From Ignavibacteriaceae bacterium (GTDB lineage Bacteria > Bacteroidota > Ignavibacteria > Ignavibacteriales > Ignavibacteriaceae): 6,188 nt of DNA. Each line of letters begins with the position of its first letter. Position 1 is the first letter of the stretch. Positions 3,280 to 6,188 of this stretch are shown here, in pieces. The translations under genes and the position numbers were made by a program. The DNA is taken from NCBI GenBank assembly GCA_026193755.1, contig JAPHUI010000437.1, forward strand, positions 1-6,188, given 5' to 3'. A model generated the notes under the pieces. That model was not told where the DNA came from and did not search any database. It saw only the letters and a program-made list of their open reading frames with translations.

Positions 3280-6188
3280 ATGAAAAATTTATACTCTCTT
3301 TTAACCTTTATCCTTTTTTGTTTAATCATAGTCTCTAGTTCCTTATACGCTTCAGTTCCTCCCGGAGTATCTTTAATTAAGAACTCTAACGGGTATACAA
3401 TCAATTTTGTTCTACCCTCATATAAATTTAATATTGAAACGGTAGGCAATGAAAAATATTATACAATAGAGTTGCCGGAGTATGGGGTTGTTAGTGAGGT
3501 TGGACTTCCTGCATTACCACAGCTATCATTCAATATGTTCATATCCTACCAGGAAGCAAATCCTTCTGTAAATGTTGTTAGTGTAAACTCTGAAGTAAAA
3601 GAATTAAAACAGCAAATTTATCCCTTCCAGCAGCCTTGGGAAAAGAATAATCCTCTTTCTGAAAGACCGTTTACGATTGATCGTAGTTATTACAATTCTT
3701 CAGGTAAAGTTTATCCCACGATTGAAATTTCAGAACCATTTATAATTAATGGGGTAAAGGGAGTAATCGTAACTATTCATCCATTCAATTATAACCCTGT
3801 TGAAAATAAACTTACGATTATCAATTCTGGTGAGTTTAAATTAAATCTGAATAGCTATGTAACTCCCGTTTCAGGTAAGTCCAGGTCTTTTAATAATTTC
3901 TTTAAAAATATTTTTGTTAATTATGAATATTCAACGGAAATGAGCGGCGGTAATTATTTAATAATATCTGCTCCTGCTTATGAAGCGGATTTGGCACCGT
4001 TTGTTGATTTTAAAACCAGCTCGGGTTTTACTATTGATGTGTTTAATACAAACACAACCGGAACCACCAACACTGCAATTAAAACTTTCATTCAACAGAG
4101 ATACGATGATCCGCAGACGAGACCCGATTATATTTTGCTTGTTGGTGATGTTGCAAATGTTCCCGCCTGGACAGGATCGGGCTCAGGCAATCCAACAACT
4201 GATTTGAATTATGTTCAGCTTGAAGGCGGAGATTATTTTGCCGATGCTTTTATTGGAAGATTTTCAGTAGCAAATATAACTCAACTTGGAAATGCAATAA
4301 ACAAATCCATTTTTATGGAATCTTACGTGGGGTCATTGGATAAGAAAAATGTATTTATGGCTTCAAACGATAACTATACTATTTCCGAGGGAACACACAA
4401 CTATGTAATTGATACTTATTTCGATCCTGCAGGTTACACGGATCTAAAACTATATTGTCACACTTATGGTGCCACTACACAACAACTTATAAATGCTTTA
4501 AATGATAACCAGATTTTTGCTATTTATTCAGGGCATGGTTCGGAGACATCATGGGCTGATGGACCACCCTTGAACCAATCGCAGGTAAATTCTCTTACAA
4601 ATACCTGGTATCCATATGTTTATTCTTTTGCTTGTTTAACCGGTTCATTTGGTTATTCTGAATGTTTTGGAGAAACCTGGTTACGCACGGCTCACGGTGC
4701 TTCAACATTTTACGGCTCTTCTGTTAATTCTTATTGGGATGAGGATGATATACTTGAACGTAATGTTATTAAAGCAATGTTTGAAGATGAGCTTACACGT
4801 GTTACACCTATGTTTGTGCAGGGAATGATTTATCTCGTTGACCATTATGGTGGAATTACCGGCACCACATTGAGATATATGGAAATGTATAACCTGATGG
4901 GCGACCCCTCATTACCTGTTGTAGAGACAGAACCACCATGCCCGATTGAGGAAGCAACTAACCCCGACCCACCTGACGGAGCTATTGATATTGATATTTT
5001 CGGTAATACATTTACGTGGACTAACGGAGCCGGAGCCACTGCTGTTGAAGTTTGGTTTGGTGAGATGGGAAGCTTAACACAGGTTTACACAGGAAGTTTA
5101 ATTTCTCAATACGTGCTTCCAACGCTGGATTATGGTACAACATACGGTTGGCAGATTAAAGGCTTAAATGATACCTGTACTACAAACGGACCTATTTGGG
5201 CATTCACCACTATGCAGGATCCAAATCTTGTTGGGGATACAATTATTGTTTACCCGATGAGTGCACAGTTTTGGACCGGGTATACAGACGGTGCGACCAA
5301 AACTGATGGTGAAGTAAATACTATATATCCTAATGTAGGATGGATGGTTTTCGATCTTAGTCCTTTCCCTTCAGGCGTAGGAGAAATTGATGCAATTCAA
5401 TTTTATGGATATGTAAATGCGACCAATTGGCCATATTGGAGTGCAACACCAATGGGTACTGTTAATCCACTTACAGATACACCGGCAGCTATTTATGCCC
5501 AGATACTTTCCGGGTACGAGCAGGGCACAGCTTACATATATAGTGACGAGTCATCGGGATTCTCTATTGGCTGGCACGATTATCCATTAGAAGCCGGAGC
5601 AACGACAGATCTATTTAACTCACTGGCTCAGGGCTGGTTTGCAATGGGCTTTATAGATCGTGATTTCACAGCATCATATTATCTTAACTTTGATGGATGG
5701 TCGCAGAATAATCCGCCATATCTTAAAGTTCTATATAATTATCTCATACCGGTGGAGCTGTCTTCATTTACTGCTACAGTTAATGAATCAGATGTTACAC
5801 TTAACTGGACTACATCAACAGAAACCAACAACCAGGAATTTGAGATTCTTCGCTCTGCTCAGAATGACAATAAAGGCTGGCAAAAAATAGGTTATGTTGC
5901 AGGTTTCGGAACTACCACTGAACCTAAAGCATATTCATTTGTAGATACAAAATTAGAAACCGGCAGTTATACTTACAGGTTAAAGCAAATTGATCTGGAT
6001 GGAACTTATAAATATTCAGAAGAAGTAAATGTTGATGTTGAAGTTCCGATTGAATATGCACTCGAGCAAAACTATCCGAATCCATTCAATCCAAGTACTA
6101 CTATAAAGTACTCAATTCCTGAAGATAGATTTGTAAAGCTTGCAGTTTATAATATGCTTGGCGAAAAAGTAGCAACATTGGTAAATGC
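3280..6188 (+). CDS. Secreted gingipain-like (peptidase C25) protease with T9SS type A sorting domain (3' end missing)
   Basis: 969 codons are visible, open to the window edge. ATG 3280 is the only start: an in-frame TAA lies at 3259-3261. Residues 1-24 form a Sec signal peptide ending 'SLYA'. Residues 25-220 resemble the C25 propeptide ('GLPALPQ', 75-81). The catalytic domain (about 225-547) shows '[10 protein letters not shown]', 'YILLVGDV' (284-291), Asp322..Gly326-Arg327, 'IYSGHG' with His419, 'SFACLTG' with Cys452, and closing '[10 protein letters not shown]'. The His-Cys distance of 33 equals that of RgpB (His211/Cys244), so the dyad looks intact. Next come an Fn3-like domain (558-645), a Trp/Tyr-rich beta domain like DNRLRE/CBM96 (648-822), a 'PVELSSFTA' Fn3-like module (824-922), and a T9SS type A tail from about 925 ('[14 protein letters not shown]', 931-944). 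About 45 residues are probably missing. It is likely exported, propeptide-cleaved and anchored or released at the cell surface. The substrate is unknown. Confidence 0.9.
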   Translation, partial: MKNLYSLLTFILFCLIIVSSSLYASVPPGVSLIKNSNGYTINFVLPSYKFNIETVGNEKYYTIELPEYGVVSEVGLPALPQLSFNMFISYQEANPSVNVVSVNSEVKELKQQIYPFQQPWEKNNPLSERPFTIDRSYYNSSGKVYPTIEISEPFIINGVKGVIVTIHPFNYNPVENKLTIINSGEFKLNLNSYVTPVSGKSRSFNNFFKNIFVNYEYSTEMSGGNYLIISAPAYEADLAPFVDFKTSSGFTIDVFNTNTTGTTNTAIKTFIQQRYDDPQTRPDYILLVGDVANVPAWTGSGSGNPTTDLNYVQLEGGDYFADAFIGRFSVANITQLGNAINKSIFMESYVGSLDKKNVFMASNDNYTISEGTHNYVIDTYFDPAGYTDLKLYCHTYGATTQQLINALNDNQIFAIYSGHGSETSWADGPPLNQSQVNSLTNTWYPYVYSFACLTGSFGYSECFGETWLRTAHGASTFYGSSVNSYWDEDDILERNVIKAMFEDELTRVTPMFVQGMIYLVDHYGGITGTTLRYMEMYNLMGDPSLPVVETEPPCPIEEATNPDPPDGAIDIDIFGNTFTWTNGAGATAVEVWFGEMGSLTQVYTGSLISQYVLPTLDYGTTYGWQIKGLNDTCTTNGPIWAFTTMQDPNLVGDTIIVYPMSAQFWTGYTDGATKTDGEVNTIYPNVGWMVFDLSPFPSGVGEIDAIQFYGYVNATNWPYWSATPMGTVNPLTDTPAAIYAQILSGYEQGTAYIYSDESSGFSIGWHDYPLEAGATTDLFNSLAQGWFAMGFIDRDFTASYYLNFDGWSQNNPPYLKVLYNYLIPVELSSFTATVNESDVTLNWTTSTETNNQEFEILRSAQNDNKGWQKIGYVAGFGTTTEPKAYSFVDTKLETGSYTYRLKQIDLDGTYKYSEEVNVDVEVPIEYALEQNYPNPFNPSTTIKYSIPEDRFVKLAVYNMLGEKVATLVN

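Noticed and set aside
3258..3449. Minus-strand open frame of 63 codons at the start of the protease gene
   Set aside because: It lies mostly antisense to the signal peptide and propeptide of the protease; the + frame is clearly the coding one.
3980..4207. Alternative + frame, 75 codons
   Set aside because: It lies inside the C25 catalytic domain, whose motifs are read in the frame of ATG 3280.
4845..5039. Minus-strand open frame, 64 codons
   Set aside because: It is antisense to the end of the catalytic domain and the start of the Fn3-like domain; low-complexity composition and no start signal.
5660..5890. Alternative + frame, 76 codons
   Set aside because: It overlaps the beta-domain and PVELSSFTA module of the protease in a different frame.

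Overview
The window looks like chromosomal DNA from a member of the Ignavibacteria or a close relative in the Bacteroidota/Chlorobiota (FCB) group. The main reason is the C-terminus of the last gene. It carries a type IX secretion (T9SS) type A sorting domain of the '[17 protein letters not shown]' kind, preceded by a 'PVELSSFTA' module, and this combination is very common in Ignavibacteria. The DNA is AT-rich, most genes lack a clear Shine-Dalgarno, and one promoter fits the Bacteroidota TTG/TAnnTTTG pattern. All confident genes lie on the + strand.

Layout. (1) Positions 1-2258 hold a tightly packed four-gene run with gaps of 6, 19 and 4 bases. It contains the 3' end of a NifX/NifB-type FeMo-cofactor-domain protein with a His-rich tail, a PaaI-like hotdog thioesterase, a membrane protein of the putative 10TM heavy-metal/manganese exporter family, and a class I SAM-dependent methyltransferase. 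The His-rich tail and the Cys/His-rich loop of the exporter suggest a metal-handling theme. How the thioesterase and methyltransferase fit is unknown. (2) Positions 2259-2409 form an intergenic region with a good Bacteroidota-type promoter and a strong GGAGG site for the next gene. (3) Positions 2410-2862 encode a small DsrE-fold lipoprotein with a CPGC motif. (4) Positions 2863-3279 form a 417-base gap. It holds a decayed palindrome resembling a REP element, a questionable small minus-strand reading frame, a near-consensus sigma-54 promoter, and a leader with several inverted and direct repeats. (5) From 3280 to the window end runs a large secreted gingipain-like (peptidase C25) protease, cut off inside its T9SS sorting domain.

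The most interesting point is the regulatory region in front of the protease. A -24/-12 promoter with exact spacing, followed by a roughly 165-nt structured leader, would put an exported cysteine protease under activator-dependent sigma-54 control. No CRISPR array, tRNA, rRNA, insertion sequence or clearly novel multi-gene system was seen.
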